This document shows, one piece after another, positions 1 to 11,860 of a DNA stretch of 64,000 nt. The stretch spans positions 1 to 64,000 of the forward strand of contig JAJEKV010000670.1 in the NCBI GenBank assembly GCA_021234155.1. The letters are read 5' to 3'. Position 1 is the stretch's first letter. Each line of letters starts with the position of its first letter. The position numbers were made by a program, and so were the translations under genes. Source of the DNA: Isoetes taiwanensis (taxonomy: Eukaryota > Streptophyta > Lycopodiopsida > Isoetales > Isoetaceae). The notes beneath the pieces are model-generated. The model did no database searches, was not told where the DNA came from, and saw only the letters and a program-made list of their open reading frames with translations.

Positions 1-791
1 AGCATTCAATAGACTCAAAGGCATTACTGTGAGTCATAGTGCCCACCATGTTACGAAGGAGTCTTATAAAATATCTTCCCCCTTTCATCTTTATTTGATG
101 ATTGCCCGACCTTAAAAGTCGATTTTGTCACAATGGTTGATATACATCTTTAGACTTCCATCCCGCCAAAAAATCCCACCATCAACTCCTACAACCTTCT
201 TGAGCCTGGCTAGCTCGAAAGTGCTCATTCTATAAAGAGATTTGTCAGGGTGGGCTCGTGATCCTGGTGCAAGAGTGATTTCAGACTCCACGCCACTATA
301 GAGCAAAGCTCTCAAATTTCATCCGAGGTATATCATGGGACTTCTTGATTAGCTTAAAAATTGGTGAGGCAAGCTGTTAAAGCAGCATCTTCCTTCTTAC
401 TCTTGTGGCCTGGTTTAATCCGGGCTCTTGTAGTTTATGTCGACCTCATTCCTCATGATGCACTTAAGTAATTGCTTCAGCGACATACGTTACCCATTGA
501 AATTACTTCCTTAACTTTTAATTATAAGGTACTTGTCCTTTGGTGCTGGGATAAATATCCCTTGCTTATGATAATCAATTATTGCCTTAGCCGGCTTTAA
601 TATTCCATGCCTATTATGAGGTCATATTTGTCAATGTACATGAGTTGGTGCCGATGCTCTACTTTGCTCCGCTCAAGATTGATGTGAACTTGACTCTTGT
701 TCCTTTGGTCTTTGCTAATTAGTATTGGTCTTGCCATAATTACTGGCCTAGATTTAGACTTAAGAGTCTTGCTCTTAAAGATGTCCGCCAT
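1..791 (-). pseudogene. pol: Gypsy pol remnant: protease end and reverse transcriptase start
   Basis: Minus frame 791-597 ends in YDLIIGMEY, the hydrophobic DLIxGMxxL block that follows the catalytic site in gypsy aspartic proteases. Downstream, 315-112 reads LAPGSRAHPDKSLYRMS and then RDGSLKMYINH, matching the start of gypsy RT (PGS/YRMSP/KDGSLRMCIDY). The catalytic RT box is outside the window. Stops lie between and after these blocks and the frame shifts more than once, so no polyprotein can be made. The enzyme would have copied element RNA into DNA in cytoplasmic particles. Confidence 0.75.
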
Positions 792-2875
792 CTAGGAGGT
801 GCAAGGTTACAAATCAAAGAATTAGTTACATAAATCCTATGGCCAAAAGTTTATTCAGCATGACATTTCCTTGGACACACATAAAAACTATGTAATTAAT
901 TAATTATTCTTGTTCTAGATCTAATCTATACTCTAGGATCTCCCCGTTCTTAATTATTGCCCTCTTGAAATAGTCCCACCACTAAGTTGATTCCATCTAA
1001 GAAGTTGGCTGGACTTATTAGATTGCTTCCCTTCATTTGGTCGAATTATTCCTTATGCTGTGGAGGTACTCGTCATATACATGGTCGATGGTTGTCCTAT
1101 TATTGAATCTCTCTTAGCGAGGTGATCAAGCTCATGAAGAGGTTCCAATATGTTGGATATCTGTCAGCAATGTATGTAGTTTTAGTACTCCATACGTGTT
1201 TGTTCCCAATCCTTGAAGCTTTGCTCAATTTTTGGGTCTATCATTTCTAAAGAAATGACAAAAATCTACTCGAAATTTCGTCCCAATCCCATCATGGATG
1301 TTATCACTTATAATTCTAAGAAATTCAACTATCTGATAGGTCCTCTAGCTTGCTTAAAGCTGCTGTAGTCATTGGAGTAGCAAGGTGATGATCCATAATT
1401 TGCTGAAAAATCTGGTGTCCTTGGTGTTGTTGTATAATCATTCATGTTTGTCGAACATATTCTGACTCTGCTCGTCCTTAATGTTGATGTTGACTACCTT
1501 CATTAAAGTTATCCATATTAGTGGACTTGATGATGTAGTGGGCGACATAAGGCTCGATGTCATATCCCAAATGCTTGAAGGTAATGTTCACCACTGTGTG
1601 GAATCTTTCATGTCGACTCATCTGCCTTGGAGGTTACGAGATTTATGGATGATTCTTCTAACTCCTGAATTGATGTTGTTGTGTTGACCTTGTTGATTCA
1701 ATTCTTCATCTTGACGGTCACATGCTGTTGTTATAAGGCTGATGACAATGTTGAGTGTTTTATCACTTCTAACTGTGCAACTTCTCTTCCTGAGAGAAGT
1801 TTATTTGCATCCATGTGCAAGGACTATAATCTTGACTGATCAGTTAGTAATGCTGGTATTTGGTCCTTTTGATGGTGTTTGACCTCCAATCTCTAAGGTG
1901 GAAGATCGAAGATCATCATGATCTTGAGATAGTGCTGTCGAGGTTGATGTAGCTATTCTGAAGTATCGGGGTTGATGAGGAAGAAGTTTATTGCAGTCTC
2001 GCCATATTCCTATTCCTGAGCAGCCCACCCTTGCTGGCTTGTAATACCCCTCCTTAGCCAAAGCATCTTTGCTTGAAGTCTAAATCTGATACTACTATGG
2101 CCTGTATATCTGCGATAGTTGCCCTTCCTAGGAGGTATGTCCAGTCTCATCCTTTAGAACTCTTGTCATGAGTCGATAAAGTCGTCTACTTGTTGGTGGC
2201 GTAGCTGTGACATTAATCATCGATGTGGGGCCCTTTCTCGAGATAATATGGCACTTGGAGAATATCCTTTAGGAGATGTTCCTCCCCTAATGTGATCAAT
2301 TTTGTAAGTGCTATGATGCCCATTGGCTGTTGTATAGCCCTCTTGGCGACTCTTGTATCTATTCTTGATGTCGCAATCGTCCTTCCCATAGGCTCCCCTT
2401 TATTATTTGTGTCCGGGCCTCCCTATATACCATCTTGGCCTTTGATTTGCTGAAGTTTCCTCCATAAGGTTGCCCTCTGCTTTCAATTCGTCGAGTGGCT
2501 CCCATATCGAGGCCTCGAGGATCTGTAATGAAAGTTCTCTTGACCTATTTGACTGCCCTAAAGTGCACAAGGCAACTAATACTACCACAACAACAATTAT
2601 TTATGTCTACTTACTCTACAAACCCTATTTTTATACCTTTATCCACTATCTCCAATGACAAGACATTAAAATGCATGGCAGATGGCTAAAATGTGCACTA
2701 AGAATCTTTCTCAAGCAATTTTGCAAAACTTTTTCTCAAAAGCACATGACTCGAATTGAATGACGCCTGCATTCACGACGGATGAGCCTCTGGCGCGAAC
2801 CAGCCCTCTAGCGCGAATAAGCCAGAGTGGGCTGATTTCCTACTAAAAAATCAATACTCTTAAGAGCTATAAGAT

Positions 2876-2933
2876 ACTAAAATGCATATTTGGATCAATT
2901 CTAGACTAAAATGCATATTTGGATCAATTCTAG
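2876..2933. repeat. Perfect 29-bp tandem duplication
   Basis: Two identical 29-bp units sit head to tail (2,876-2,904 and 2,905-2,933), each starting ACTAAAATGCATATTTGG. With no difference between copies the duplication is recent or corrected. It lies in the decayed gypsy internal region and has no evident coding role. Confidence 0.9.
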
Positions 2934-3373
2934 ACTAACTAGCAACTTACTTTATGCAAAAATGACATGAAAAGGTGCAATTTTGATGACTCGGGTCCAT
3001 TCGCGCGGAAGAGGCCTGCGTTTGCGACGCAGAGGCCTTTGGCACGGTTTAACCAAAGTTGACTTTTTTTTTTCTTTCTACCATTAATTCTAGGAGCATA
3101 TATACATACAAGCTCAAAATTTTATTCAAAGATTCTTAAATTTTATCTTTTCTAATCCTCCATGCCAAGTTCATGTTCATGAGCATAATATCATTCTCTT
3201 GGCATGAATGGCACAGATCTTGGCCTCCTCGAAAGGTTGAGTTCCCTCTGCTTTGGCCGCTTCCTGGCGAGACCCCGCCATTGTTGATGTGGCTCGGTAG
3301 TCCTAGTCCATCTTGAACTCCCACATAGACCCTTGATGTAGGCATTCGAAAGGAGACTTTCTGAATCATCAGA

Positions 3374-3377
3374 TAGT
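3374..3377. repeat. Target-site duplication TAGT, left copy
   Basis: TAGT directly precedes the left inverted end at 3,378, and the same TAGT follows the right end at 10,605-10,608. Removing the insert and one TAGT keeps the flanking minus-strand frame open, which supports a true 4-bp duplication. Confidence 0.7.
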
Positions 3378-3401
3378 GGGTCTAAGCACAATATTGGGGG
3401 G
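3378..3401 (+). repeat. Left terminal inverted repeat of the 7.2-kb transposon
   Basis: Starts GGGTCTAAGCACAATATTGG and runs into a G-run. The complement at 10,581-10,604 matches at 23 of 24 positions. Similarity weakens inward but G-rich subterminal pieces recur on both sides, as expected for transposase-binding ends. Confidence 0.85.
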
Positions 3402-3605
3402 CAAAAATGCGCATGGCAAGCACCCCTTCAGACCCCCCTAAAGAAGTTTTTTTCCCTCTTTTTTTTTCCCTCCCCCCCCGCCCGTTTTTTTTTTTCAATT
3501 GTGTTCTTGCTTTACCCTAAAATCCTTTTGACGCACATTTTCTCGTGAAGCCCGGACCTATGATTTCATGCTATGATTTGAGGCCGAGCTATGATCTTTT
3601 TCTTT

Positions 3606-5672
3606 GCCAATGAATCACCGGTACTTTATCATAATTGCCATGCCTCGCCTGATGTTGTCATTTGGTACAAACCCTCAGAGGTTTTATTTGAAGATCGGCC
3701 TCGGCAAAAGAACCAAGCAAGCCGCCTACCATACAAGAGGTAAAAATCCATGTCTGTGTCATCCTTCCCCGATTTTTCAGTTTGTCTTTGAAGTTAAGAA
3801 AGATTGAATATTCAAGACTTATTTGTTTTGTTCTTTTTTTAATTTGAATCGCTTAACTTTTACGATGCTTGCCTGCGGATGAGGAAAGCTTACGATCCAT
3901 TGTTTGTAGAATATCGTGGCTTGTGCAATGAGGGCAAGGATCCAAGCACTATAACTTGGGCGATTGCACCGGGGGTGATTTCTTGACGGTTTGGACCCGG
4001 AAGTGAAGAAAGACAACAAGATAAAAGTATCAAAGAATTAGGCGGAGAGTTTGAACATCGCCTCAAGGATTTAATTAATGTGGTTTATCAAGATGGTTTG
4101 AAAAACAATGAGGGCGAACTATTTTGCCTGCGGCATTCGCTTTTTGGCAAAAGACACTAGAAGAGTGCGGAATCGAACCCAAGTAAGTATTTGTTGGATT
4201 GGGCTACCTTTGCTTTTTGAAAGAATTGAGATTTCAAATAGGAACAAAAGGCATAAAACAGATCAAGTAGACACTACTTTGGAGAATATTAATATGGGTG
4301 TCTCTTATTTAGAAGCTGAATATTTAGCTTTTGAAGATTCCATCAAGTCTCGCAGCTGACAAATCAAAGAGCTTGAAATTGAGAAAATTAGAAATGAGGG
4401 CTTGCTTGCGAGGTTTTGATGAGGCTGCAACATCTGTTTCCAAGAGTATTAAAATTGTTAAACGTGATATTCAAATTTTTATGGTTGAAGACTTTCCAGA
4501 TGAGGAAATTGGTATTGCTAAGCTTTGTGATGATGAATCTAAGCTTGGTTTGTCTTTTGCTCACAATTTTGAAAAGGAAAAACAGCGGACAAACAATAAA
4601 GCAATGGAGGAGAAGTTATCAGGTTTGAACAATGCCTTGCGAGCGAATGTTGGATTTTTCGAATACAAAGAGAAGGCTAAACATTTGCAAAGACCTCGTG
4701 AGCACTATGCTATGGAAAGCATTATTAGGCCAGGGATACGGTAAGTTGTGATTGATTAATCTTGTTTACGGTTGTCAAGTATGTGGGTTTGAATTCAATC
4801 CGCATTATACATTTAGTGTTGAATTAAAATGTGGACACAAGTATCCTTGTTTTGTTTCCAAGTTTGTATGGAGAACCTTCTTTGCATAGTTTGCAGAGTG
4901 AAGTGCCTACAATTATATGTTGAGCTTGGTTACCGGATTCTTACCTACCAACAAGTGTAAGGAAGAACTTGTTGCTCATGAAGAAGATGATGAAGACATG
5001 GAGGAAGATCAAGTCTCGAACTGAACCCGAACTGTGAAGGTGAAGGCGATGTAACAAGGTCTATGACATCACCCAAGAAAGGTTAGTATGTAGATAAATG
5101 TCTTTATTAATTGCAGTTTATAAATCTTACAGCCTTGTGTTTTTTGCAGTTGCTGCCAAGAGGAAAAGGAAGGGAGAAGAACATGCTAATATTGGACCTG
5201 CTAAGGATCAAACAGGTCCAGGGATTTCTGAGGCTGAACCTGCACCAATAGTAATAGAATCCTTACCAGTGCGGAAGAAGGTGGACAAAAGAAACTCCCC
5301 TAATGTTAGTAAAGGTAGACCTAGGAAATGGAATGCACGTGAGCATGTACCTGCAGTTTCTGGTGAGTGCATATACTAGTTATAAAATAATGTCATTCAT
5401 GTTTGTATTTTTAACTTACTTACCTTACAGATAAGCCAAAGAGTACAAAGAAGGCTGGACCAAAAGGTAAGCAGCCTGAGGTTACCAAGAAAAAATGTGG
5501 GGAGAATACACCAAAGGATTCTTTGAAGAACCTACAACAGGATGCTCCCTCAGGTATACATTGTGCTACATTTCATTTCAAAGAATGATGTGTTACTAAA
5601 TTGCAGATACTAATTATCATTTTCTGTTGTTAGATGATACTTTAAGCAACCAAGCCGAAGTCCTTCAACTCT
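3606..5672 (+). pseudogene. Transposon-borne spliced gene with basic, nuclear-type C-terminus
   Basis: An opening exon (about 3,606-3,739) reads SPDVVIWYKPSEVLFEDRP and ends at a GT donor. A middle part (about 4,218-4,741) has a charged, coiled-coil-like stretch and ends at the donor GTAAGT. Then come an exon 5,150-5,364 opening with AAKRKRKGEE (a nuclear localisation-like cluster) between TTTTTGCAG and GTGAGT, a Lys-rich exon about 5,431-5,551, and a last exon from about 5,635 to the TAG at 5,670-5,672. The last three exons join in phase. The middle carries a stop and a frame change, so it is probably dead. A TNPA-like DNA-binding accessory protein is a guess; no domain is recognised. Confidence 0.55.
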
Positions 5673-6584
5673 AGCGGATTGCAAATTTGTGGTTTGAACC
5701 AGCAAGCATCTACAATTGTTGCTATACAACCTTCAATTGCTGATGCCCCCAGAATCGCGGCGGCTTTTCTTCAAGCCCCCAGAAGCGCGGCACCTCTAGT
5801 TCCGGCACCTTTTTGAAGCCCACAGAAGCTGCTGACACCTCTAGTTCCAAAGACCTTTTATTTCAAACACGGTGGAAGCCAATGTTCCTATAGTGCGTGC
5901 TCCTTCATTTGAATCTCCTCATGTTCCTCGAAGTTGTAATACCATTAGTTGAAGCCCCTTCACTCAAGCACCTCCAATTCCATCTCACTGTTCTCTGCCC
6001 AAGTTGCAGATCTTCAATTCCATCTGCTGGCGCCAAAGATGCCGATGCTCGTGATGATGACAAAGGATGAAGAAGCCATGACAAATGGAGCGGTTTGTTA
6101 AACATAAGAAGATCTCTTTACACTTGCGGGTTTGTAACTTATTGATATTTGCAACTTGCCAAGTTTGTAACTTTGTATGTTAATTCAGGTTTCATGTTAC
6201 TATTATGCGAGTGAAGATCCCTTTTCAAATGACATGAACTACAATGTTTATTTTGTGCGGGATGAATGTAAAACCATTGAGACGATGTCAATGTTTTTTT
6301 AACCCCTATTTTGTAAAGGCAACAAATTTGAACCTCTCACAATGTAAATGCCTTTGAAATGAATGAAATATTTATGGTTGTCAAACTTGTGAGCATTTTT
6401 GCATGAATATGTGGTTTGCAGTCTTCTTTATGAAAATGTGGTTTGCAACAGGTTAATTGTACTGAAGCTTTGAGAGCTAGCAATACTTGAATATGGAATA
6501 TTTGAAAATGCAATTAAAACTTTACACAAACACAAACACAAAGAAGACAATAGAAATGAGACAACTTATTGTCTTCAATACAAA
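5673..6584. other. Non-coding interior of the 7.2-kb transposon
   Basis: Downstream of the plus-strand gene the sequence keeps fragments of alanine/proline-rich reading (5,740-5,830, with AP-SAAP pieces) that may be a former extension of the last exon, then becomes AT-rich. No gene, RNA or signal is recognised. Confidence 0.4.
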
Positions 6585-6775
6585 AACACAAGTTATTGAA
6601 CTTCGAAATAATACAAGTTATTGAACTCAAAAAGTTATTGAACTCTAAATAATACAAGTTATTGAACTCAAAACAAGTTATTGAACTCGAAATAATACAA
6701 GTTATTGAACACAAGTTATTGAACACAAGTCAAAAACACAAGTTATTGAACTCAATAGAAAAACACAAGTTATTT
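6585..6775. repeat. Minisatellite ACAAGTTATTGAAC inside the transposon
   Basis: The core ACAAGTTATTGAACTC recurs about eight times with spacers such as GAAATAAT and AAA, mostly 17-26 bp apart. It sits between the convergent genes. Frames crossing it are artefacts of the repeat. Confidence 0.85.
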
Positions 6776-7017
6776 CACTTCATGAAATGATGAAGACACT
6801 TAAACATTAACTACCAACACACTTTAAACATTATACAAGTGATTAAAGATGATAGGAAATAATGGACTTGTTTATTTGTAAAATTTCATTACTTAAACAC
6901 TTGTTCAATTCATATAATTTGTTCCATAAAGTGCAAAGTTGACAATCCGGGCACCCAACAAGAAAAAACAATAGAAAAAAAGACACTTGATCAACCAGAT
7001 TCACTTGATATTAAAAC

Positions 7018-7142
7018 AAGGTCACGTTACATGCCCAAGTTTACAATGTTATATTAAAGGTCTGTTACATGCCCAAGTACAAGGTCGTTACATGTCCAAG
7101 TTTACAAGGTCATTACATGCCCAAGTTTACAATGTTATATTA
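7018..7142. repeat. Tandem repeat TTACATGCCCAAGTTTAC
   Basis: Four copies of a 20-35-bp unit with core GTTACATGCCCAAGTTTAC lie just past the 3' end of the minus-strand transposase gene. Alternate copies add TAATGTTATATTAA-like spacers. It may be 3' UTR or internal repeat sequence of the transposon. Confidence 0.8.
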
Positions 7143-7171
7143 ACATTTATGCATGGATTCACTTCACTGCA

Positions 7172-9630
7172 TCAATCCTCCTCTGTACTGGGGCTGGCAG
7201 CGAGTGCCTCGGATGAGGGAGGAGGCAAATACTCAATAATCTGCTCATGTACATCGTCTGAGAGGCAGAACACACCCTTCTCACCATGTGCAGCCTGCAA
7301 TTCAACCTTTGCACAAACTACAAGGTGTGTATAGCAAGTTACATCAGGCATATTGTCTAACAGCTCATACTTACCATCTCCGATGAACTTGTAATATTTA
7401 CCTGATAAGACAACCTCCTGCCTGTTGAACTTAGAGCCCCAATAGTCCTTAAATGCATGCTGGACAATGTGTTTAGGTTCAGTGCACTTGATTATCCAGA
7501 AATCCACATTCTCATCATTTCCTTCCTCTGCATTCACAACAAAGTTATCACCTACTTCAACCATTTCTGCTTTCCATTGATTGTCCCCCTCATACTGTAC
7601 ATGGTGGACGGGTGATTCCTGCTCAAAAACCATAGGAATCAGGGTTGACAATGAATAATCTCCAAGCCGAGATGCATGTCTACATTTAGACCATAATTCT
7701 CTCCAACAAAATCTGCAAAAGCATGATAGATGCCTATGTGCCATTTCAGTTGGCCTGTCTTGGCAGTAAGGCCTAATTGTGTGAATCTTTTTGTACCGCT
7801 AAAGTATCACATTCATATGGCAAACTGTTCACATCACCCAACTTAACAAGCCGTAAGAACCTAAAAATAAATCGGTTGTGGGTGTAAGAAATAATTTCAA
7901 TATTAAATGACTCAACACTATGGAATAAAACTAATACCTTTGTATGTTGCGGTCCTTTGAAGTTTGTTTGCGTCCTTTGAAGTTTGTTTGTAGCCAAATA
8001 GGAATTGAGAAAGTTGACAACATCTTGAATTCCTTAAGGGTGTCTTTGTCCTTTTAAGCATTTCACTCTGTCAATATTCTTTTGATGATGCTCCAGCCCC
8101 GCCATGCTCCCTTTACCATGTGATGTGGCAAAGAAGTTCCACTTTGAACTTAATCCCCTTTGAGCTTGTAGAATCTTCCCAAGAAGTAGAAAGCTCTAGA
8201 AGATTTGAACTGTAAGGCACATCCGTCAAGACGTAAAACACATGTTTTGCCAAATTAACTCCCTGCCAACAAAACTCGTGGATGGTTTTGCAAACAATGC
8301 TGGACAAATAAACTGTCATGTTTCTTATCGTCCGATATATAGAAATGTGTCTCTTTCACTATTTTTCGCCACCAATCTTGATGTGTGGGATTTCCATTCT
8401 TGGGCATGTCTGTAAGTGATATGAACTAGGATGGAACATTGGTCATTATGCCAATGCATACTTTGGATTTCCGTTGAACTTTGAAGGAGAAATTCTCAAG
8501 AAAATCTATATGAAACCAAAAGAGTACCTTTTGAAATGTTTGAAGACAATTTTAAATTGTTCGCTTGCCACCTAGTGTGTAATTATGTGGAATGAACTGC
8601 TTCATGATGAGATTCAGCATGAGACATGAATTCTTTCAATGTTGTTGTTTTGTAGACTAGCCTCATGATATCCTTGGTCTTCTCTTTGATGGAGCCATCC
8701 TTTCCCACATTCCTTTTATTGTCTCTTTTAACCCGCAGTTAGCCTCAGATTCATAGTTTCAGATTTAGTTTAAATAAGTTACATGTCATTTCAAATATTG
8801 AATAAAAGTGCAAAAACAATGTACATACCTTCTCAAAGTTCTTCCAATCGATTGTCCGAATAGCTCTTCTCCTTTGACATCTTTTTGAATTTTTCTTATT
8901 CCACATGAGCTGCGAATCAAGTTGTAGACAATTTGCTTTGTGCCAAAGATCCTCATCTCTTTAGAACATACCGCTGACCTCCATAATTCACTAACACTAT
9001 TGAAAGTCTTCTCCTTTGCTTCACAAAGATCTCCAAAGACCACAAATTGAAACACTTGCACTTACAATTTGTTCCATGTGTGTTCTTGTCTCTTCTAATT
9101 CTATTCAATGCCTGCATCTCACAAATTCCATCTTCATGTGATAAATGCACATGCATGTTTCACGATCTTTTAGTCTCCTAACAAACAAAGGTTTCAAGCA
9201 CTCAAACCTTCTCAAACCTACTTTGATGTCGATTCTGTTTTTGAAACTTTTTGTAGAAGACAACCCGCACGCCAAGCCAACACAAAAACTTTTATAACAT
9301 TTACACTTCAACAAATATGTCCGATCTTCAAATGTGGCAAAGAAATTGACAATTCTAGGAACTTCTAAACTAATATCAAAAGTTCACTAACCGATATTCT
9401 TCCAAAAAGTGGATGGGATGCAACCTATATGGCTTTGAAATTTTGACTCCTTGAGAGGTTCTCCTAAGCTTCACAACTTGTTTCTTGTTGGGAGATACTC
9501 TCGTGTTACAAAACCCAAGAACTATATATTTTCTCTCGATCTTTAAAAGAGAGCTTGTCACTTCTATCCTTTCTCTTAAACATGGACTGGCTCCACCAAT
9601 TGCAAAATGCTTTCCTCTTGTCCAAAGCAA
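7172..9630 (-). pseudogene. Transposase-like pseudogene, DGCALQFK / SHGKG family
   Basis: In order on the minus strand: ECLKPLFVRRLKDRETCMCI followed by YHMKMEF (about 9,240-9,130), a Cys-rich piece with CKCKCF, VSELWRSAVCSKE (about 9,000-8,930), DGCALQFKSSRAFYFLGRF (8,227-8,171), SHGKG (about 8,120-8,100), then a C-terminal frame 7,744-7,172 with CFCRFCWRELWSKC and a region reading DFWIIKCTEP...YYKFIGDGKYELLD. These blocks, in this order, recall large uncharacterised transposase-like proteins of corals, hydroids, algae and non-seed plants. Pieces lie in different frames with stops between; some gaps may be introns but SHGKG is clearly shifted from its neighbours. As the only transposase-like gene between the TIRs it is the likely former mobiliser. 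Confidence 0.68.
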
Positions 9631-10580
9631 AAGATACAGTCCTTCTCTTTATGTTTAAAGTCTTTTGTAACCTGTGACTTATTGCTAGCATTATTAATGT
9701 ACCATTACAAGAGTAGATGACGCTTGTGTCATATCCCGGTTCCTTCTTATTTTGTTAGTTTGAAGACCGCTCTTCACATTATCAACAACTTGCCTAATCG
9801 CAAACTTTTGTGTCCCATTATGCCAATTTCAGCAATCCCCGACCGTTCTTGCCAATATTTCATCCCTATCATCTTGAAATAAATTCTTGCATACACTATG
9901 AATATTATCCGTATTTACCTTTTGCCAACTTTTTTGTTTGGTTCGAGTGGCCAACCGTGGAGGACCGGATGCGATTCAAGTGCTAATCTTTTCTCTCTTC
10001 TTCTTTTCCTCTCGTGATCCTTCTTTTGGCGTACATTATTTTCCCTTAAGTATATTTGGTGAGATACATTTGCATTTCACTTGAATACATGGACACAGCT
10101 ATGGCCAGGACTTTCTTTTGCATGGCCGCCAGACTTTCTTTTGCAACATGTGGGAAACTACATGATCACAAGGAAGAATCAAGGTCGCTCTCCTAAAATT
10201 GAAAATTCTTTTCCAACCACAACACTCGCTGCCCCAAATTCTTAGAATAAGATTTCGCACATCAAGATCAAGATCGAATCCCAGCTCTTTTGCTATAAGT
10301 TCGGATCCGAATCCCCAAATTTTGCTTGAAATTTGGCAAAGATAACCGCTTCAACCAAATCCATCCGTTTTGAAAAAAAAGAAGGAAAGATAATACGTTA
10401 AATGCAAACTGAATTTGGAGGGATAGCCACATTTTGGGAAGAGATTCTTGCTGCCACCGATCTCTCTCTTAATTTGCTCGAAGTTTTTCGCCGATGCTGT
10501 TCTTCGTTAATGGACCCTAAAATTGGGAAAAAAAGGCATAAAAGCACCCCCAAAGACCCTATGCCTACAAAAAAAAAATT
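9631..10580. other. Subterminal right part of the 7.2-kb transposon
   Basis: No confident exon. Short frames run on both strands (for example 10,398-10,580). The stretch 10,540-10,580 repeats G/C-run sequence like that inside the left end. It probably held the promoter and 5' exons of the minus-strand gene. Confidence 0.35.
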
Positions 10581-10604
10581 GCCCCCAATATTGTGCTTAG
10601 ACCC
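10581..10604 (-). repeat. Right terminal inverted repeat of the 7.2-kb transposon
   Basis: The complement of this stretch starts GGGTCTAAGCACAATATTGG and matches 3,378-3,401 except one base. It is followed by TAGT (10,605-10,608), the second target-site copy. Confidence 0.85.
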
Positions 10605-11860
10605 TAGTGCACCGTTGGCAATGCCAAATATGCCGAGCAGCTCTAATATGCTTGGAATTTGGCCCAAGGCAGACCTTCTTCGAGGAATCGGGTTGAGGTG
10701 GCGGAGGCTTGCTTTTCGACCCTGGTCGGCTGCCTTTGACAGACTCTGGCACTCTACTTACAATATGAGTAATTATGTTGGATCCATCGGCGGAGATAAA
10801 TCTTGTATGCTGCCTTCTTCTTCTCGTTTACTCATTATCTTGCTTCCGCTTAGATAGCTTCTCGCTGATCTTGCCCTCCTTGGACTGGATTGGATGTGGT
10901 TGCCGAGCGTATGCTCCGTCTGTTCTTCGCCCTCCTCCTCCTCTTTTTCTTTAGCTCCCCCCTCTTGTTGGTGTGGTCCTTCCTCCTCAAGCTCATCCTC
11001 CTTCGGTTCGTCAGGTTGTGGTTCTCTTACAACAATGCTCCCCCTACGCCTAGCTTCATGCCTCTTTGTTCGCTTCTTCCTTGCCTACGTCTCTTCCTTC
11101 CTTTTCTTTCCCACTGGTGGCTCCCTTTGCTGTTGTTCCTGCTGTTGGGGTTGTCCTTTTCTTCCCCATTGATGGCTCCCCCTTCTTTTTGTTCTATTTG
11201 GGGTTGCTCCTCACTTGGTTCTTGCTCACCTACTCTTATTGGTGTTGGGGTTGCTCCTGTTGCCGAGGTTGCTCTTCCTGCTTGCTCCTGCTCTTCCTGT
11301 TGTTGGGGTTGCTCCAGTTACCGAGGTTACTCTTGCTACTTTCTCCTAACCTCCAGAAGCGGACGCCGCAATCTCAATTTTCCCCGAGCCTTGCGATCAT
11401 TCACCTGAAGTGCTAAGTCATTGCTCCTCCAAGAGTGAAATGATTTCACGAAAAGAGCTTGAATGGCTAAGTTCGCTAAATGCGGCCTAGGCGCGAGGTC
11501 TCAGAATTTGCTTGTTGCGCCGTGAGTGCTTCAAGCGTTAGGTGCAATTTGGAGCCCAACCTTCCTAGGGTACTTGTTTGATCCCTCCCAACAACTTAGC
11601 TTCCTTGATGATGGCCTCTTGACATCTTGCCTCTATCAATGATCGACCATGTCTATTCAAGGCTCCTTTGATCGATCTCACCGATTGCTCGTTGGTAGAC
11701 ACTCTTATGGCGGCTTCCGTAGATTAGCTTATAATTGGTCTTACAAGGGTAAAAAGGAGGTTCAAGCTACTATTTAGGGAACTTCTAAGAGTAGGAATGC
11801 TTCCAAAGATTTTAGGGGCTATTTTCTTAAGAGTAAATTTATTATAACTATGGGTTATTA
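10605..11860 (-). pseudogene. Gypsy gag-like N-terminal region, Gln/Glu-rich
   Basis: The minus strand reads a conserved-looking block (about 11,715-11,575) with RVSTNEQSVRSIKGALNRHG and KEAKLLGGIKQVP. Then comes a low-complexity Gln/Glu/Pro segment (11,340-10,880) made of imperfect repeats of EQPQQQEEQ type and a run like DEPKEDELEEEGPHQQE. Stops and frame changes interrupt it. Position just inside the LTR/PBS argues for gag or an extra 5' ORF. Plus-strand Ser/Leu/Cys-rich frames here are only the complement of this acidic sequence. Confidence 0.5.

Larger units (their letters stand above)
792..3377 (-). pseudogene. Gypsy gag and gag-pol spacer remnant
   Basis: Only short minus-strand frames remain (for example 2,061-1,840, 2,588-2,403 and 3,377-3,191). 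The last reads SDDSESLLSNAYIKGL next to the transposon junction and continues the frame seen on the far side at 10,605-10,667. Around 1,140-1,000 a stretch reads NNRTTIDHVYDEYLHS, which looks like capsid-type sequence. I find no CCHC knuckle. Assignment rests mostly on position between the LTR/PBS and protease. Confidence 0.45.
3378..10604. mobile_element. 7.2-kb DNA transposon with 24-bp TIRs, unclassified superfamily
   Basis: The ends are inverted repeats starting GGGTCTAAGCACAATATTGG (left 3,378-3,401; right complement 10,581-10,604), with 23 of 24 positions equal and a 4-bp TAGT duplication outside. Inside are a plus-strand spliced gene (3,606-5,672) and a convergent minus-strand transposase-like pseudogene (about 9,630 to 7,172). 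Two tandem-repeat blocks lie between them. A 4-bp duplication does not fit CACTA (3 bp), hAT (8 bp), MULE (about 9 bp) or PIF (3 bp). The transposase motifs DGCALQFK and SHGKG belong to a family I know only as uncharacterised proteins of non-seed plants and invertebrates. Confidence 0.8.

Noticed and set aside
10605-10612. CACTA word next to the right end, suggesting a CACTA (En/Spm) transposon
   Set aside because: CACTA lies in the flank on one side only and includes the TAGT duplication; the inverted ends start GGGTCTAAG, and the duplication is 4 bp, not 3.
10890-11416. Plus-strand frames rich in Ser, Leu, Cys and Pro (172, 116 and 92 codons)
   Set aside because: They are complements of the Gln/Glu-rich gag-like sequence on the minus strand.
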